Positions 24,110-26,343 of a stretch of DNA of 26,343 bases are shown here, piece by piece. The DNA lies in assembly GCA_034440555.1 (NCBI GenBank), contig JAWXCG010000152.1:1-26343 (forward strand). Direction: 5' to 3'. This DNA comes from 0-14-3-00-62-12 sp034440555. GTDB lineage: Bacteria; Pseudomonadota; Gammaproteobacteria; Xanthomonadales; Ahniellaceae. The first letter of the stretch is position 1. Every line of letters begins with the position of its first letter. The translations under genes were made by a program, and so were the position numbers. The notes under the pieces were generated by a model. That model did no database searches, was not told the DNA's origin, and worked only from the letters and a program-made list of their open reading frames with translations.

Positions 24110-25234
24110 ATGCTTCGAACCACATTTGCCGTCGCCGCGCTCGTGATCGGCGCGGTGGCACAAGCCGACATCCGCATCGACTATCAATTGAGCGGAACAG
24201 ACTGCGAGCCCGAACAGCGTGCGATCGAAATCCAGGGTACGCACCTGCGCATGGATCTGGGTGGGACGATGGGCAACAGCAGCGCCATCATCGACGGCAC
24301 CGAGGCCCTGGTCTGGAATCTTGATCATGACCAGCACAGCGCCAGTCAACTCGAGATCGATGCGGATGCGATCGATTTTCAAACCGATGTCGGCAAATCG
24401 ATGGGGCATAAAGTGGATCGCGAGTTGGGCAAGCTCGATGCCGCGCAGCAGGATATGCAGCGGCAAATGGCCGATCAATGCGCGCAGACCGGGGGCAAAA
24501 ACTGCTCAAACCAGCCAATGATGCCGAACCTTCGCGAGATGATGTCGCCGGAGAATATGGCGCGCATGCAGGCCGCTATGGACCAGTCGCAGGCTGGCGG
24601 CACGCCGATCGATCCGATCCAGATGCAGGCGATGATGGCCGGTGCCGGTGGCGCATCCGGGAGCGGCGCCATGGATCCCGAAATGCAGAAAAGCATGCAG
24701 GCCACCATGCAATCGATGTTGGGCGGCAAGGACATGCAGAAGATGCAAGACAAGGCACTCGCGCAGCGTGCAAAAAAACAGGGCGTGGACGTGAAAGTCC
24801 TGCAGGCCGAGGAGGCCAAGGCGCAGCAGCAGTCGCGAGCCGGAGCGCAGGCGCGGCTTACCAAGCGACTCGAAGTGGGGCCGGACACAGTTGAGGGTAT
24901 GGCGTGTACGCGTTATCGACTTGAGCTCAATGACCGCGTGATCGGCAGCGAGTGTCGTGCCCACTGGGACGTATTCAAGCTCGACGCGCGTGATGCCAAG
25001 GGCAGCGCGCGCGCACTGCGCATCGCCGAGCAATTCGGGCAGTCGTTTACGCCGATGATTGCCGCCCTTGGCGGGCCAGCGCCGCAGCGAGACCAACTCG
25101 GCAGCAGCATCGTGCTTGAGCAAGTCTGCCTCAAAGAGGATCGCGAAACTGGCCGCGCCAGCGTGCGCATCTCCCGGTCGCCGATCAGTGCAGAGCGCTT
25201 CGAAGTACCGGCCGGATACCGGACCGGGTTTTGA
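24110..25234 (+). CDS. Exported Met/Gln-rich protein of unknown function
   Basis: A 374-residue protein not recognised as a named family; it loosely recalls DUF4412-type secreted proteins. Residues 1-19 are a signal peptide (TTFAVAALVIGAVAQA). The N-terminal part (20-105) looks beta-rich (IRIDYQLSG, IEIQGTHLRMDL, EALVWNLDHDQHSASQLEID). The middle (about 110-240) is low-complexity, rich in Met, Gln, Ala and Gly (MARMQAAMDQSQ, MQKSMQATMQSMLGG). The C-terminal part resumes an ordered pattern (EVGPDTVEGMACTRYRLEL, SECRAHWDVFKL). Cysteines are scattered, suggesting disulfides in the periplasm. GGGAG at 24098-24102 lies 7 bases before the ATG. Its upstream region is made largely of MITE end sequence. 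It converges on the CsgG-like gene with 12 bases between stops. Confidence 0.75.
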   Translation: MLRTTFAVAALVIGAVAQADIRIDYQLSGTDCEPEQRAIEIQGTHLRMDLGGTMGNSSAIIDGTEALVWNLDHDQHSASQLEIDADAIDFQTDVGKSMGHKVDRELGKLDAAQQDMQRQMADQCAQTGGKNCSNQPMMPNLREMMSPENMARMQAAMDQSQAGGTPIDPIQMQAMMAGAGGASGSGAMDPEMQKSMQATMQSMLGGKDMQKMQDKALAQRAKKQGVDVKVLQAEEAKAQQQSRAGAQARLTKRLEVGPDTVEGMACTRYRLELNDRVIGSECRAHWDVFKLDARDAKGSARALRIAEQFGQSFTPMIAALGGPAPQRDQLGSSIVLEQVCLKEDRETGRASVRISRSPISAERFEVPAGYRTGF

Positions 25235-25246
25235 CGCCGGCGCCGA

Positions 25247-25948
25247 TTACTGAATGCGTGCCGCTTTCCTGGTGGCGTCGGTGCGTTTCTGTTCCTTCGC
25301 TTCAAACACCGCGATGCATTCGTTTTTCTGTACCAGCACGCATTCCAGATAATCGATCACTTCGATCGACGCAGCGCGCACCGCGCGCGCATCGGGGCCC
25401 TCGTTCATCATCTCCATGCCTGATCGAGGCCCACTGAGTTCGGTCACGCTGCCCTCGGTGAAGCCCTCGACAGTGCGCGCCGCGGCGATCGCGCCGCTGG
25501 CGACATCGATCACGCGCAAATCCACCGCCAGGTAACCTCCGTGCGATATGTGCTGCACGCGGGTGTTGCTGCCAAAGAACCCGGACTTGACCTTCTCTTC
25601 GATCTTTTCCTCGAACGCGGTCACTGTGCCAGTGAGCAGATAATCCGCGCCGAGCAGCTTGCCCAGGGTGGCACCCTGCTTGCCTTCGACATAGCCCGAC
25701 TCACTGAAGGCCTGCTCCTCCAGAACCGCGCGGATCTTCTGTCGTTCGACCACGACGAATGCCTCGCGCGCCGCCAATTCGTTGGTGAGCATCGTGGTCA
25801 ACGCACGACCGACGCCGCCCTGCATGGGCATCGCCCCGGTCTCATCCTGGAATTTGAGTACTGCGAGCACCGGTGCTGCGGAAGTCAGCTGAGGCGCGAG
25901 CAGGCAAGGGATCGCAACAAGCGCGAATAGGTAACGCCGAGTCCACAT
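25247..25948 (-). CDS. CsgG-family periplasmic or outer-membrane protein without a lipobox
   Basis: A 233-residue exported protein. Residues 1-24 are a signal peptide (YLFALVAIPCLLAPQLTSA). The body follows the CsgG/HfaB pattern: AVLKFQDETG, LTTMLTNELA, FVVVERQKIRAVLEEQ, GKLLGADYLLTGTVTAFEE, YLAVDLRVIDVASGAIAAART. CsgG of E. coli is a lipoprotein pore for curli export; this protein has no cysteine at the cleavage site, so it is probably soluble or associated with a complex, as in the many non-curli CsgG-like proteins. It ends in a basic tail (KEQKRTDATRKAARIQ). No curli genes are nearby. The start at 25948 is chosen over the open frame to 26308 because an AGAGG precedes it and the signal peptide begins there. 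Confidence 0.82.
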   Translation of the reverse strand: MWTRRYLFALVAIPCLLAPQLTSAAPVLAVLKFQDETGAMPMQGGVGRALTTMLTNELAAREAFVVVERQKIRAVLEEQAFSESGYVEGKQGATLGKLLGADYLLTGTVTAFEEKIEEKVKSGFFGSNTRVQHISHGGYLAVDLRVIDVASGAIAAARTVEGFTEGSVTELSGPRSGMEMMNEGPDARAVRAASIEVIDYLECVLVQKNECIAVFEAKEQKRTDATRKAARIQ

Positions 25949-26088
25949 GAGGCACCTCTGCTGAGCTGGGCGGCACGACAACATCCTTACTACATTACGC
26001 AATACGCGACGCGCAACTGTCAGGCAACCTTTTTTCACCCGCGCACCTGTATCGTTAGTAGCGCCTGCAAACATCGAGTAACCACAGC

Positions 26089-26343
26089 ATGTTTCCCGAC
26101 ATCGGCACTTCCGGCATCGCCCATGCCATCCAACTTGCATTGGCGCCGGTGTTTCTGTTGTCGGCCATTGGCGCCATGCTGGCAGTGATGACCAACCGCT
26201 TATCGCGCATCGTGGACCGCGCCCGCAGTCTGGAAACGCAGGCCGCCAAACAGGCCGAGGATGGGATGCACAAGCGCGCGGAGTTGGTGCTGGTGGCGCG
26301 CCGCGCACGCCTGGTCAGCTGGGCCATTGCGCTGTGCACGACC
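26089..26343 (+). CDS. DUF2721 family membrane protein, N-terminal part only
   Basis: The frame opens at ATG 26089 and runs off the right edge (85 codons). The block IQLALAPVFLLSAIGAMLAV followed by MTNRLSRIVDRARSLE is characteristic of DUF2721 proteins, small inner-membrane proteins of unknown role. A second hydrophobic segment (LVSWAIALC) begins at the edge. The gene is divergent from the CsgG-like gene with 140 bp between the starts. No clear Shine-Dalgarno precedes the ATG, but it sits at the expected position relative to the domain. Confidence 0.8.
   Translation, partial: MFPDIGTSGIAHAIQLALAPVFLLSAIGAMLAVMTNRLSRIVDRARSLETQAAKQAEDGMHKRAELVLVARRARLVSWAIALCTT

Overview
The window looks like a chromosomal segment of a gammaproteobacterium, most likely of the order Lysobacterales (Xanthomonadales). 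The reasons are the GC-rich sequence, an OleC/OleD pair of the type found in Xanthomonas and relatives, and an N-acetylglucosamine (GlcNAc) locus built around a TonB-dependent receptor and a GntR/HutC regulator. I cannot name a genus. No rRNA, tRNA, CRISPR array, complete insertion sequence or prophage was seen.

Layout: 1-1124 (minus) is an overlapping operon of an ECF sigma factor, a one-TM putative anti-sigma protein and the start of a secreted protein. 1354-5140 (plus) carries oleC, oleD and a serine alpha/beta hydrolase; oleA and oleB are not in the window. 5198-6327 (minus) holds an orphan ParA-like ATPase and a DUF423 membrane protein. 6451-8124 (plus) holds two diverged paralogs of an unrecognised TonB-like, membrane-anchored family, with a 173-bp MITE-like element between them. 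8740-23804 is the GlcNAc locus and its neighbour: nagQ-nagB-nagA on the minus strand; and, divergently, a TonB-dependent receptor, a GH20 hexosaminidase, a fused PTS EIIA-HPr-EI protein, the EIICB permease, and a vanadium-haloperoxidase/PAP2-type secreted enzyme. A second, inverted copy of the MITE-like element lies at 23888-24040, followed by an unknown Met/Gln-rich secreted protein, a CsgG-like protein (minus) and the start of a DUF2721 membrane protein.

How the genes fit together (inference from family knowledge): chitin or murein oligosaccharides enter the periplasm through the receptor; the hexosaminidase releases GlcNAc; the PTS pair imports it as GlcNAc-6-P; NagA deacetylates it; NagB deaminates and isomerises it to fructose-6-P; NagQ presumably represses the set until the sugar phosphate appears. 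No GlcNAc kinase is present, which fits PTS uptake.

The observations most worth a second look are the degenerate second EIIB domain at the C-terminus of the permease, the inverted pair of MITE-like repeats around the GlcNAc locus, the unknown paralog pair with a conserved two-cysteine tail, and the receptor leader with a structured segment and a 7-bp tandem repeat just upstream of the Shine-Dalgarno. I did not find a clearly new defence or mobile system.
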